From: Archilochus colubris
Taxonomy: Eukaryota; Chordata; Aves; Apodiformes; Trochilidae
Direction of reading: 5' to 3'
Assembly (NCBI GenBank): GCA_023079485.1
Contig: CM041090.1
Location: forward strand, 7,748,519 to 7,812,518
DNA length: 64,000 nucleotides
Below, one piece after another: positions 48,744 to 61,369 of the stretch. Below the pieces are notes generated by a model. It made no database searches. It was not told the origin of the DNA and was given only the letters and a program-made list of their open reading frames with translations. How positions within the stretch are numbered: position 1 is the first letter of the stretch; each line of letters begins with the position of its first letter. Position numbers and translations under genes: made by a program.

Positions 48744-48780
48744 AAAGATTTAAGTTGAAAGTTTTTCAACTTAAGTTTTT
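48744..48780 (+). repeat. 17-bp inverted repeat (hairpin, 3-nt loop)
   Basis: Arm 48744-48760 pairs with 48764-48780. The inner 11 bp (TTAAGTTGAAA against TTTCAACTTAA) are perfect, and the outer 6 bp include two G-T wobbles. The loop is GTT. It is too short and AT-rich to be called a microRNA precursor, and no terminator meaning applies in a vertebrate genome. Confidence 0.85.
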
Positions 48781-49544
48781 CTTCCTCTAGAGCGAAACGT
48801 GGTCTTGATGTTTTTTCTGTGGAACAGTAGGACAGGAAGGGGGACAAGGAGTGCATTTTGCTAGAAAACACACAAAAACCTGATGTGTTAAAGCAAAATC
48901 AGGAAAAAGAAAGAAAGAGGTAGATGAATTGCCAAGTACTCTGCAAAACAGAATTAGATTAAGAGGATGAAAATCAATTGTTCCAGCAGATACTTAGGGT
49001 CCATGGACAGAAGGCAGCACATCCCAGCATCTGTAATTTCAGGTGGACATCTGTCCATGTAGCTTACATGTCTGTGGTGCAACAATACTCATAACTTGTT
49101 AAACAGTAATAGTCCGTAGTTGTTAAATAGATTTAACAATATAACACTACCCTATGAACTCATAGGCCAAGAACAAGAAGACAGCTGGTATATGATTCCA
49201 CTTTCTGTGACACTATGCTGATTGGCTTTATTGTGAAGTCTATTTATACAGCTGATTATGAATTCCTAGTGTACTGTGATTACTGCAACAGCAGCTGGAC
49301 TACTTCCTTTCTCTTAGCACTCAACTGTGTTCTTGATTAGTGAGTGGTATACGAAAGCTTGTGAAACAAGTGCAGGAAGATCAAACAAAAGCAATGATTT
49401 CCTCTCAGGCCACTACACTACATTTAACTTGCCAACACAAGACCACTAAGACTCTGACTTAAAGCAGCTAAGCAGCTGGGGGTAGCCAGATTCCAGATGG
49501 CCCCAGAAAGCTGCTGTTGTCTTATTTGTACCAATCAGACAAGG

Positions 49545-49568
49545 AAAAAAAAAGGGGGGGATGGGGGG
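49545..49568 (+). repeat. A-run joined to G7 and G6 runs
   Basis: About nine A are followed directly by G7 (49554-49560), AT, and G6 (49563-49568). It is purine-only apart from one T, could form a two-tetrad quadruplex or triplex, and is likely unstable in length. Confidence 0.85.
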
Positions 49569-51689
49569 AAATAAATCAGAGCAATCTGTTTCAGCTCAAT
49601 GATAGATGACATCTGCAAATACAGAAAATTTCTAGTCATCCAGGATCTGTATCATATAGTCCTACCAGTCAGTGTGTGAGACCTATCTTATCTATCCCTA
49701 CACAGGAATACCATCACTATTGAAACCTGAATCTACTTCCACTACACTAAAATGTGTATGTACAGGCTGCAAGCCACTGCCATCTCAAGATAACCATTAC
49801 AAAATATCACATCTCCTACCCTGGATTCTCAATTTCAGAAAGAAGAGAATGATTCAAGTCTTTGTCCTGAGGTTTATTATGAGCATACACAAGAGTATGT
49901 ATGATTTACTACACTAACCAGAAGAACAAGCACACACCTCACTCCAAATATTTTTAGTTAAGAACTTGGTAGATTGGTAACTTTTATAAAGGCTCAAAAT
50001 GGCCTGAAATTTTCCCCTCCATTATACTGCAAAACAATTCACAGGACAATATTCTGACCTAAAAACTTGAGTTTGACACTCAAAATCCCCTTGTCAGACC
50101 TGACATAAGCTCAGGAGTTGTGCTGCCACTGTATTCAGCCTTGGCCAATGCAGGTACCAATACATGCAATGAAGGATACATCAGGATGAGTTTAGAATAA
50201 ATCATAAGATCGTAGAAAAATTCATTGACAAATTTAGGTTAACAACAGTATAGGTAGAAACATCTTAATGTCATTTCAAAGCATATTAATGAGAAGGGCC
50301 TAGGTCATTTTAACATCACTATCACCTGGGGAAAATAAGTCATCTGTAAAAAGTTTTTAATAAATTAACCTGTATTGTAAAAAATATTTTGTCTTAGAAC
50401 ATATTCACTCCAATTCTTATATATAAGGAAGCAAAATTCTTCTTTTAAGTACACTGCAAAACCTCAGCTTTAAATTATACAATGTGACTCATGAGATGCT
50501 CTCAAAAATAGTATTTTTTCTATATTGCACGGTTATTAACAAAATTAAAAGCTTCTGTGTTCCAAAACAGAACAAAGTAACAAAATACAAATCCTAAAAG
50601 AAATCTGTTTTTAGAAGCCTCTCCCATGCATTTTCCCTGAGGGTTAACAATGGATAATAAATAATGAAGCTATTGTGAGATAGTTTTGTTTTTTAATTTG
50701 CACTCTGATGCAATGAATCACCTATGACTTCATGCACAAAAGGAAAAATTCTTGCCAAGGGACACACAAAATTCCACACCAGGCAGTATTATTTCTAGAG
50801 GCAAGAAAAACTCTGTTCCATCTCTTGATCCCAAGGCAAAGTCACAACTTGCATAGTTTCTGGTCTTCATTTCTCTTCCTGTCGAGATTCCTTCCTCCAC
50901 GTCCTACATAATAAAGAACCACAAACTCTGGGGAATCATCTGCATTTTAAAAAATCTTTAAGGATTCAAGAACAAAATGGTCTGAACACCAAGCTTCACA
51001 AGCACCACAGAGCAGAACTGAAGAAATACAAGATTATTCTGAAGAGATGTTAAGCTGCACAATAATTTTTTTTTTCAGTCCTAAATACAGTTTACACTCT
51101 GCACTGCAGAAGGCAGAGACACAGTTGTGTAAACTGCATTTCACTAACACTGTCATTTAAATCAAATTCCCCTGCCCCAACACTACAGTGCTTTGCGTAT
51201 CTTAGATGGTTTAATAGAAGTTGCTGACTCTGCCAACAAACCCAAACAACAACAACAGCTTCTAAAAAATAACACTAGTTTACCTGAAATCCAACAGGAA
51301 GGCTGCTAAATATACAGTTCTAACCATCTCCTATCACAAAATTTGTAATATGCATGGAGTACTCAGAAAGAGGGAAGTTTATTTTAATTCTTTTTGCACT
51401 CAAGCAAGATGCCAGAATTAGAAGACTGCTTTATGGCACATGGCTTCTGCTTGGGAAACTGCTGTCTCAGTGGTAATATGTATTAGGATTCTACACCTAT
51501 AAATGATTACAGATGGGGTGTCAGCCTACTTTACTATCTAGCTCTTCCCGTTATAATTCATTTTTAGTCCTGTAGAATGTTAGTGAACTTAACCTATTTT
51601 CTTGTAATTTTCCAGGATCAGACTTAAACCAAAACAAGGCTATAAAAAGACAATGATGTGTGCAGGGTGACTCTCAACGAGGACTTACT

Positions 51690-51703
51690 CTTTTTTTTTT
51701 TTT
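51690..51703 (+). repeat. T-run
   Basis: About 13 consecutive T sit within a pyrimidine-rich stretch (51686-51722). Confidence 0.8.
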
Positions 51704-51859
51704 CTTTTGCCTCTTCATTCTTGTAATCCAAGCCCTCACTTACTGTACACTGATGAAGTTCTGTTCTGAACACCAAATTTTTCTTCTCTTTAGCATCTGA
51801 GACCTAAATTAATGGCTTCACAGCTGCTTTACCTTCAGAAAACATCTGTTCTGAAAAAA

Positions 51860-51935
51860 GGATTAATCTCATTTACAGATAGAGAATGGAGCCACAGACA
51901 GATTAAAGAAGAGAGGTTTTGGTGCCTGCTTTGGG
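51860..51935 (-). repeat. MIR-like relic (-)
   Basis: The + strand reads 'GGATTAATCTCATTTACAGA' (51860-51879), then 'TAGAGAATGGAGCCACAGAC' and 'AGATTAAAGAAGAGAGG'. This tracks the reversed MIR core 'TTATCCCCATTTTACAGATG', 'GGGAACTGAGGCACAGAGA' and 'GATTAAGTGACTTGC'. Only one core-length block is seen, so confidence is moderate. Confidence 0.55.
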
Positions 51936-53473
51936 GAACTCAGGACTTGATTGTTCAGTTTAATATGTAACATTTACTTCATTAAAAGAACATCCTCTAC
52001 TGAATGTAGTTGTAGAACTGAGCATTTCATTTTCAATCTCACAAAATAAGTACCCAAAAAATGAAATGTACTGTAACGATCAGCAGGGAAAAAATCTGCT
52101 TATAATGATTTAGTCATCCTTAAGTATACTTATTTGTGTTTACAGAACCAAAGGCACATCTGATTCTCCAGGGATGAATTCAGCTGTCTTCATTAGGTCT
52201 TACTCATTTCAGAAAAATCAATTTTGCAACAAGTGAGGCAATGATTTTGAAAACAGTCTCCTTCACTGCAAACAGATTCATTCCCTGAGCAGATTGAAGC
52301 ACAAATACCATTTAAAACACACAACAGCAATATTAGATTATTTCATAATACTGAAAGGGAAAAATCAGTGTTGCACTGAAAAAAATATTCTCCAGATCTT
52401 TAACTTTTGACTCTCTTGTCATACTACACTAAATAATCATAGAATGGTCTGGGTAATGATTTGGTATTTTTAAACACGTTTTTATACTTGTTTTCACATA
52501 GGTTCTAGTAGGATTACTGAAAATTATCCATTATTCTCATTCATTTGAGCTCATGGTCTAGGTATGATTTGCTGACTTACCCAGAAGACTGCTTTAGTCT
52601 GGGAGCTCTTTCCATAGTGTTTTAAGGGTGCTCTCTATATTTAAGTTTTCCTCTTTAAAAATCTGCCAATCAACAAACATGGCTTCAACCAGTTAGATCA
52701 TTCCTCTTTTCTTCAAAGAAAAAAAATAGCCTTTTTGCTATCTGAAGTTACTTTATTAAAACAAAAGAAAAATAATTATTTCTATCTGCTGTGATATATT
52801 AGACCAAAGAAAAGCAGAAAAAGAAATAATGTGTTCCTCATGAAGCACACTTGTTTCTTCTGTAATACTAGAGTGCATTGTTTTATGACACACCAAATAA
52901 CAGAAAATCCATTTGTCATTCACAATAAAGATTATTTATGTAAGAACTATGTTTGTTTGACGTTTAACTCAAAATTTTATTACCTTGGCTCCAGTATAGC
53001 CTTGCACTTTATACATATGGACATAATTACTTCAAGTAGTTTCAAATATTTCAGTAGATTTTTGAGAATATGGAATTTTTTTAAGCTTATATATAATGGC
53101 ACTTGGAGAGCAGAAATTTCAGTCCATAAAAATTTTTGCTTCCATTCATATTGCTGTACTTCAACAGGAATTTTTCCTGCAGGCTGATTTATGAATCCAA
53201 AGCAGCAAATGCAGTAGTTGAATTTACCCACTTACAAGTACTGCAAACAAACTCAGGCCAATGAAGCTGATTATGAACCTCCCAGAAGCAAAGACAGGTT
53301 TATGCATTTGTCTTTAAACCAGAAAAACCAATGACAGATGAGTAGGGACATTAGTACACAGGTTGGTCTCTCTTACACCCTACATATTTGACATTATCAC
53401 TTCTTCATATTGCATTTCATCTCACTGCTAACCTGATATTAAACTCTTCTAACACTCCTAACTATTTCATCAA

Positions 53474-53615
53474 TTCTGGGTCTGCCACTGACCCACTTAA
53501 TAATCTTTAAAGTAGTCATTTATACTCTCCATGCTTTAGGTACCTATTAGTAGAATAATTTCCTTTTCTATCAAACAGATTTATAGAGGAACATTTACTT
53601 GCAATGTGCTTTCAG
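53474..53615 (+). repeat. MIR/amniote-SINE-like relic (+)
   Basis: Blocks in order are 'TTCTGGGTCTGCCACTGACC' (53474-53493), matching 'GGCTCTGCCACTGACT', and 'ATACTCTCCATGCTTTAGGT' (53522-53541), matching the region 'CTCTGTGCCTCAGTTTCC'. Then comes 'AGTAGAATAATTTCCTT', and 'GGAACATTTACTTGCAATGT' (53588-53607) followed by 'GCTTTCAGA', matching 'TTAATGTTTGTAAAGTGCTTTGAGA'. The spacing is consistent with a MIR-type SINE. Confidence 0.58.
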
Positions 53616-55064
53616 ACTCAACATCTTAAGCTTTCAGAATGTTTCAAGTCTTTCATGACTAGGTCAGGACTCACAATGTCTTCCTGCCCAAATGAGTTGC
53701 AAGCATTAATACCCTAAACTACAGTAACATCTCTAAGGAGCAAAAATTAGGCCACAGTGTCCTGTAACTTCTATTACCTTGAGCATCCTCTCTGCATATG
53801 AAATACCCAAACCTTGCTGTGGCCACCTGAGGATCTGAAAGCTTGACTGAAAAGAATGTGGTCCTCAAGGGCTAAGTGTATCTCCAGGTCTCTGCACAGA
53901 TATATGTTTGTTTACTGAGATTCAAGACAACTCAAAATGATTGATAAAACATTTAGCCTTTAGAAGCTCCAGTGTCAATACTCTGCAAGAAACCTTGTAT
54001 TATTCTTGGCAGGAAACTGGAAACTTGAACAAAAATAGTCAGGATACCTTTGTATGTTAGTGAACTGGAATTCTTCACGAAACAGTTTCTCTTATAAATT
54101 TGTCTGCACCTAGTTTAATCAACACAATTTGCAGCTGTTAACAGGTTGTGCTTCCATATGCTCCCCATATAAATACATTTCTTAATCTAGACAGAAGCTG
54201 GTTCGGAGTTCAATTGCTTTAATTGGGATTGGTACAAAAAAACATAAATAATGAAGTTAATCATCAAAAGAAGTACAATCAAGTGTAGGTTACAGGAAAA
54301 CTTGTTTCCTCTGACTTAAAACTGTGTAAGCACAAGGGCAGAGGAGTTTGCTTGGCTTTGCTTCCAAACACAGCATAGACAACAGCTGCAATCTGGGTTT
54401 ACTGATCTCAGGAGAAATATATTTCCCCTCATTTAGGGCCAACTAATTGGGTTCATGGTGGGTAGAGAACACTTAAGATGCTTTCAGCTAAACTTGTGGT
54501 AATTACTGTAACCTTACTGGTACACACTGCATAGTCACAGTACACAAAACATCTTTATAAAGGATGTTACTTCAGCAAGTTGCTTCAGATCATTTCACAG
54601 GCTTCACTTTCTGTTACTCACATTCTTGTTGCCTGCAACCTCCACCCCATCTTTCAAATAAGGGAGGGGAACAAACTTGTCTGTAAGAATTTCTTAGCTT
54701 TTTAAGGAAGGTACTTGAGCTTAAGCCTGTACCATTTGTCCAGTTAGCTCCACTTGGTCATTTCAGACTAATTATATACAGGGTGGGTGCATGGGAGTGT
54801 ACTTTGTGTTACTGTTTGCTTTCTACATTGCATTCATTATTTCACTAGATTGATGAGCAAGCTGGTTCAATAATATTGCAGTACCTGGAATTTACCAGGA
54901 TCTTGAATTAAAAACAGCAGTTTATATTATTGATGAGGAAAAATGTTTTCAAGCCTTTTCAAACCTTTTTCCTTCAAATCCCTGAATAAAAACATATAAA
55001 AAGGCATTCTCTGATTGGCAAGAACTTTAGCATTTTTAATAGGGTTTGAAAGGCAGAGGATTTT

Positions 55065-55336
55065 TTTAACAAGGTCTGTAGTGATAAGACATGGGGTAGT
55101 GATTTTCAACCAAAAGAAGACAAATTGAGAGTAGATGTTAGGAAGAAATTTTTTATGAGGATGGTGAAACACTGAAGGAGGTTCCCAGAGAGGTGGTAGA
55201 AGCCTTATCCCTGGAAACATTCAGTGTCACATTGGATGGGGCTCTGAGCAACGTGCTCACTAAATGTGGGTGGGGGAGTGGACTAGATGACCTTTAAATG
55301 TCCCTTCCAACTCAAACTATTCTGTGATTCTATAAA
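55065..55336 (+). mobile_element. CR1 LINE, short 3' end (+)
   Basis: The last 270 bp of CR1. The end of ORF2 reads 'GTAGATGTTAGGAAGAAATT' (55132-55151) and 'CCCAGAGAGGTGGTAGAAGC'. The 3' UTR follows with 'GTGGACTAGATGACCTTTAA' (55279-55298), 'CCCTTCCAACTCAAACTATT' and a 'CTGTGATTCTATA' tail (55322-55334). It is strongly 5'-truncated and contains indels; non-coding now. A 15-bp direct repeat starts just 3' of it (55340). Confidence 0.93.
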
Positions 55337-55339
55337 AGG

Positions 55340-55377
55340 TTTCTGACAGTAGCAGAGTTAGATTTCTGACAGTAGCA
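55340..55377 (+). repeat. 15-bp direct repeat, 23-bp period
   Basis: TTTCTGACAGTAGCA occurs at 55340-55354 and again at 55363-55377. Both copies lie on the 3' side of the CR1 end, so this is not a target-site duplication flanking the element. It is a small local tandem duplication. Confidence 0.9.
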
Positions 55378-58300
55378 TCACTGACATCTCTGCTGGCACT
55401 AACTGTATTGCTGAAAACTGTCATTCCTCAGCCCCTGAGGAATACCCAAGGGTTGTAAACACCGGATATTCTTAGCAACAAGAAGCTCCATCTTTACGGA
55501 AAAACTTGTACTAACTGTTCTATTTTAAAACAAACAACTAACAGTGTAGATTGCAGTGCTACATAGAAGCTGAAGAAAGCCTTAGGCCTACTATATTCTT
55601 TTTCATTAAAGCAAAACTAGTAATCTTTCTATTAGGTGGAATGACCCATCTGCATTATCAGGTCATCTGTTATGACCTCCAAAGATCACACAAGCCCAGT
55701 GACAGAACTACAAATCTTGTCCAACTCCCAGCCAATGGCCTGATCCATTCAATGTGTGTTATCAAAGACTGTCTATTAGTAACTAAATAAGTCCTACTGG
55801 TTGTAGAATGACAGTAACTTTTTCAAAAGTTCTGAAGGCATTTATAGGTTTCCCTGTAAAAGTAGATCAGGGAGACCTGAAGTATTGAGAGTGCTGCACT
55901 GTGTTTTTGTAGACCATTTTTACTGTTTGGCTGTATCCAATGGTGCATCCTTTTCAAATCTGTTTTTTCTGATGCTGTCACTAGCTTCCTCCCCCCACTT
56001 CTCCCAAAAGCATGTGCATGCAGCTAGCCATCACCCCTCAGACTGAGGGTTTTTAATTCCTGGTAAGCATTTATCACTACATTTTTATGTTCTCTATTTT
56101 ACATTCTTCCCAGTTTTTCTAAAGCCACTTGTCTGTTCCTTTAAGAAGGTGCTCTTCTCTAGGAAGCACTCCTCCTTTGTATTCCTGTATCACTAAGAGA
56201 CAAATCATCATGCACTCAGAAATTAAGCAAATATATTGAACAACACAGGAAACAACCACAACACTTTAGCAGGGTGCAAGTTCCTTGAAATGATACTGTA
56301 TTTAACCATAATTGTCATTAAGAGCCACATGACCTAAAGACTCTGGCAAATACATAGCTTAAAAATATGAGGCTCAATCTTTAGAACAAAGATGGCTCTT
56401 TTGTAGTTATAGTTTTGTGTATCCTTAAAAAATTCAAATCTTGCAAAAAACCAGATGTGCCACTCTACTGCTGTTAGAAAACCACAAGGGCATTCTGTCT
56501 TTAAAGCTGTCATGTTGTCTTTCCTTTGTAAGTCACACTAGCTCAGCAGGGCCACATCAGCCCTGGTTTAAATACATCAGAAGAAAAAGTACACATCCCA
56601 ACAAGATCCCTGGTAAGTTCTCCTCATCAGATGTGACAGGCCAGTTTTTACAGTCTGAATAAGACAATCAGAAGGAAGCAACTCTGCCACCGTTTTATGC
56701 TCCAAAGCTGGAAATAGAGTCAAAGTTTTTTAGTGACAGAACTTCCACAACCTCTCAAAGCAGGGAAAGAGACATCCATCACTGACACTGGAACAAGGTA
56801 ACTGTGTAGACTAAAATAACAAAATCTGGTATAACTTAAAGTGCTAATCTGGAGCCATCTTATGAGGTCCTCTATAGGTTAAAATAGTTCTGATATGCAT
56901 CCAAACTGAATCTAGAATCACCCTGCCTAGAAACAACAGTTACCAGTATCTCACATTTCTAAACTAATCTTTACTAATTAGTTATTTGCCCTTTTATTTA
57001 TTTTTAATAACTTTAGAGATAAATATGATTCCAAAAACAGCTGGACTATATAGGCTGGCTGTTCTACAACCAAACTGCAAAACAATCATTACTTCAAATA
57101 CAAACCCTCCAACACCAATCACCTGAGTTTGGGGATTATGATATGCAAGTGCAAAGGAGTATCAAGACAAATTCTTGCCCAAAAAAGGAAGCCTTATTTA
57201 CAAAATAATCTGTGGTAAATAGGAAGCTACTCACCCATGGATCATCCCCCTTGACACGTCTGTAACCAGGAATTAAGACACGTTATCTCATAACTGCTAC
57301 ACTTGTCATGTTCATCATTATTTATAATTGAATGTTTTTCTGAGAATGACATTGTACATTCAAAATGGGTACTTAGGTCTCTGGCTGCTGGAGTTTAAGA
57401 CCTCCTTAGTCATTTCCATTCCTGTTAGTATTTCTCCCACTCAGTGCACAAAATGCTCTCACATACACACACCACTAATATGACAGTCCATCACTACAGC
57501 TTTTTCCCCAACATACCACCTCTCTTCTCAAATTTAGAAAATAATAATTTACACAAGTCTTACAGGAGCACTTGGTATTTTTTAGTATTTTATCTCAATT
57601 TTTTCTCCTCCCTTTTTTTAAAATAAGGCAATTCTGCAGCATATAATTAGCATCTTTGTATGCTACTGTGTTCACATTTTCACATTACTAGCATACTCTG
57701 AGCAAGTGCTACTGACCACAACAGTTAAATCTTCTGGCCACTGTGTTTATTTTCAAGCATACTCAGATTTCAAATGTCTTGTCACTAATGATTTTGTCCA
57801 TTAGCCATACCCATTCCTTCACTGTGCTTTATCTTACTTGAGCTTACTGATAATACCATAACCTTTTGTTCATCTGAATACACACATTTTCCTCAGAGTT
57901 AAGCCAACCCTGCAGACAAAACTTGGCTGTGTTGGGAGTTCTAACAATCTAGTATTTTCTAGTTCAGATTTTTTTTTTTACTGTGTCCTGTGCCTACTAA
58001 AACATGGCAAACTAAAACACGTACCAAGAATACTAACCTTTCCTCATCAGCAATTTAGAAACATAACTTAAACATAACATAACCCGGCAACTTAAAATCC
58101 CCAGGAGCAGTGGCTTTGTATGCTTTGCCCATGCTTGACTGGCATAGCTCTTAATGGGAAGGACAAACCTTGATATCAAGTGCCAAAGGCTCAGTGAAAA
58201 TGAAGTTTCAGTTGGCTTGAGTAGGTCACGTAGCCCAGGAAAAGGAACTCTCAAGTCTTGCTGGGACATAACCAAAATTACCCTCAGGAAGACAAACATT

Positions 58301-60375
58301 TTTCAATGAGAAACAACTGGGGAGTTTAAAAAACAAAGGAGAAAAATAACAACAGGTTTTAGATTGGTAGCAATTGTCAACCAACCAAACAAGAGAGGAC
58401 TGCAGGAATGCTTGAATCAAAATTTCAATCTTGAATTAAGAGAAGATGAGCTAGGGAGTGTGAACAGTGGGCTGCCCTTAGGTCACCCAGGGAAATTAAA
58501 AGAGAAGAAACACAAACATTGTATTGGTGAAAAAAATCTCCAAGTTTGAATTACTGATAGAGATGTTTACTCAGAGCCAGACAATCATTATACACAACCA
58601 GCTACATAATTTATAATTTAATTTTAAAAAAAGACTCAATGCTATCATCACCACATTGTACTATCAGTGTGCCATGAAATTAAACAGTATTTACAAAGGT
58701 TACTTAAAATGCATAAGGTCTACCTTTAATTACAGACAATGTTTATACAGTATTTTCATCACCATGTAAGTCACCTTGACATCTTTTTTTCAGAAAAAGT
58801 ATCAGCAAAAAATGTAGAGGAATTAATTGAAATTGTTTGTGCAACATCACCGGCATAGTTTAAAAAGGCCTTAAGGAACTGCCTGGAAACTCAAGACACA
58901 ATAATCTATCAACTGAACTTAAGAGGCTCTTCTGCTAAAAGCTACAAGTCCCTAGCCTAACTCCTTGGCCCTTATTTCAAAATTATCCTGTTATACTAAC
59001 AAGCACACAGAGCAACACTGGGGAGCAGTCATATCAATACCACCATGAAAACATGAAGCTTGTAATTCTGAAATGAACATGCAGGTAAGCATTCTACTCT
59101 TCAGGGCTTCTGTTAAGACCAGTTAAAGTTCCTGATGCACAAACTCCTGACAAAGCATTCATTTTAGTTCTGGGAGCAACCAAGTTTGAAAACTTTGAAG
59201 CAATCTCTTATTTCTTTTTTTCTGGAATAAACTACAGTTGCTTTACAATGTTTGGAGATGAGGGAAGGACTTTAAACAGCAGTGTTCCATTTAACAAATG
59301 CTTTGCAGAAGTAATGCTCCACTCCAGCCTTGTATTCACTCATTTGACAAAGAATGATTTAAAAATCCATTCCTGGGAAGAAGGAACAAATCTACATACC
59401 AGAGAAAGAGAGCCTTTAGTCTCCTTTTGGTGTCAGTCTAAGCTAGCTAGCATATCCTTGAGAGTACCCTACCAGGATATAATGAGGTTTGTGCTTGATG
59501 TATCCACAGCTGCTTCTGATTCCCCAGTGCTAGGGGCTTTGCTTTAGAATTATGCATAACTGCACATGTTACACAATTTCATTAGAGAAGTGAGGCATTA
59601 TGCAGAGATCAGCCTATTAAATTATATCCACATACATCTGTTTTCTTCTTCATATCAAGGATAAATGTCCCAAAACTCCTACACCTCTCTAAACTTGAGA
59701 CAAGCAGGCGCTCAACACAGTGTCACCAGTAAAAGACCTTTCCACAACTTCTGATGGAGTACAGAAGTTACCTCAATCTCTGATGCTTTTAAAATGTCTT
59801 TAGCACACCGTAAGGACAATTACAGCAACAGATACTTGTCTCCTACTTACAGCTTTAAAGGACATCACAGATGTGCTGAGTTTATTCAAACCTGTAGAGT
59901 CAGCAGTTCTGAAACAATGCTACAATTATCAGACAGAAAATGGCCACAACACTAGGTACTGCAGCTGAAAAAAAGATATTAAACAAAACCAAAAAGGACA
60001 GGCCTTCATCTTAGTTCCAAGCTCAACAGTGATTCAATACATTTTCTTTTTAAAGTGACTTGTCAATACAAAGATGTTAACAGCTGTATGGGTGACAGCT
60101 TAACAGGAAAGCTCAGGCCTCTCTGACACCATTCACTTAATTACTTTCTTTATTGTAAAACTTCAGACTTTAAAACAGCTTGAACGTGGGGGAGCTCCTG
60201 TTTTCTGTCATTTGGCAACTCATAATCTGCAGGGCTGTTTCATTTAAAGTAAAATGCTAAAAAAGTGATCAACAGTAAATCACTGCACTGTGCACTTGGA
60301 AGTCTCATAAAATGAAGAGTTGGAAAGCACAGACGATTTGTGTAAAAACCAGGGAGGAGATGATTTGCTGCTTAT

Positions 60376-60510
60376 GGCACAGGACTGTTAAGTTAATACA
60401 TCTGGGTTCCATTCCATAATTTAAATGGGAATACTACCACATGCTTCACAGAAGTGAAAAGATGTTTATTCATCAGCATTTGTATAACATTTAGAGATTC
60501 TAAGATACAA
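60376..60510 (+). repeat. MIR/amniote-SINE-like relic (+)
   Basis: 'GGCACAGGACTGTTAAGTTA' then 'ATACATCTGGGTTCCATTCC' (60376-60415) follows 'GGCACAGGACTGGGAGTCAG' then 'GAGACCTGGGTTCTATTCC', the B-box half of the SINE. After a deletion of the core, 'AATTTAAATGGGAATACTAC' (60418-60437) follows 'TGTAAAATGGGGATAATAC'. 'TTCATCAGCATTTGTATAAC' (60469-60488) then 'ATTTAGAGATTCTAAGA' follows the tail 'TTAATGTTTGTAAAGCGCTTTGAGATCCTCGGA'. Four blocks in the correct order make this one of the better relics. Confidence 0.68.
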
Positions 60511-60680
60511 TATTCTAGCAAAACAGAAATTACCCTTAGGGGGTTTAGGGCATTACTTTACTTTCAAAACTATTTTATGAAGGAAAACAACAGATTACTA
60601 AAAATACAGTACCCTAGTCCATTAAAGTCTCTGTGACAACTGGCTAGCATTTCCATAAATCCATGTTAAAAGTCAATTTA

Positions 60681-60686
60681 CAAAAA

Positions 60687-60717
<31 letters not shown>

Positions 60718-60718
60718 A
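60681..60718 (+). repeat. (AAAAC)n simple repeat
   Basis: A run of A followed by four AAAAC-type units and more A. Short microsatellite; no retroelement body recognised upstream. Confidence 0.9.
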
Positions 60719-61369
60719 TAGGTACCTAAATATCAGTATCTTGATTTTCTGAGCAGAGAACAAACAAGTTTCAAGTCATGCACTCAGTATCTTAATTCAA
60801 CAACTGACCTTAAATATTTACATTTGAAAATGCCAGTGCTTACAAATTCAAGACTGACTCCCAAATAATGATTTGCAAAAGTAAAATGCATACTTCAGAG
60901 GTGTCCCACTAACATACCTCAGATAAAACCAAAGTGTCCAAAGGAAGGAAGCTTTCCTTCAACCAATGTTGTTCTTAATATAAGCTGAGAAACTTCTCTC
61001 TGGTGTGAATGCAAGCCACAAAGAACCTAGTCTGAAACTTACCCAAAACACTGTAATGAGTGTCAACAGTCAAACAGCAAAACAAATTAATTTTTCTAGC
61101 CATCATATATGTTTTTAAATTAAGAGCCTAGACCTTAATCCCTCTCCATTTCACCCTTTCACCTTTGGAGGTAGAGTCCTGGTCCTGATACTCTTCCTCC
61201 AAAGCCTCACATATATAAAAATTAAAGCTTGACAGAACAGTACTGATATTAAAACATCAAACTGCCTCAAACACCTTACCTCACTCAGACTGACCTCAGC
61301 TTTCATTACTTGTACACACTTGTACTACCAGAACAATGAAATAACCCTCCTAGCATCCCAGTAAGGCCA

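Larger units (their letters stand above)
46071..55064. other. Unique AT-rich non-coding DNA with old SINE relics
   Basis: About 9 kb without a recognisable gene. It contains an (AAAT/AAAC)n tract (47263-47300), a near-perfect hairpin (48744-48780), an A-run joined to G-runs (49545-49568), a T-run (51690-51703) and MIR-like relics at 51860-51935 and 53474-53615. The longest open frame (52831-53187, +, 118 codons) is AT-rich and featureless. Confidence 0.55.
55337..61369. other. Unique AT-rich non-coding DNA with one SINE relic
   Basis: No gene is recognised. It holds a 23-bp-period duplication (55340-55377), a MIR-like relic (60376-60510) and an (AAAAC)n tract (60681-60718). Open frames are under 100 codons and featureless. 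Confidence 0.55.

Noticed and set aside
52435..52455. About 20 bp resembling a reversed CR1 tail (ATCATAGAATGGTCTGGGT)
   Set aside because: Too short to separate a minimal CR1 insertion from coincidence; no further CR1 sequence follows.
52831..53187. 118-codon open frame (+)
   Set aside because: AT-rich, Phe/Tyr/Ile-heavy translation typical of non-coding AT-rich DNA; it overlaps an equally open frame on the other strand.
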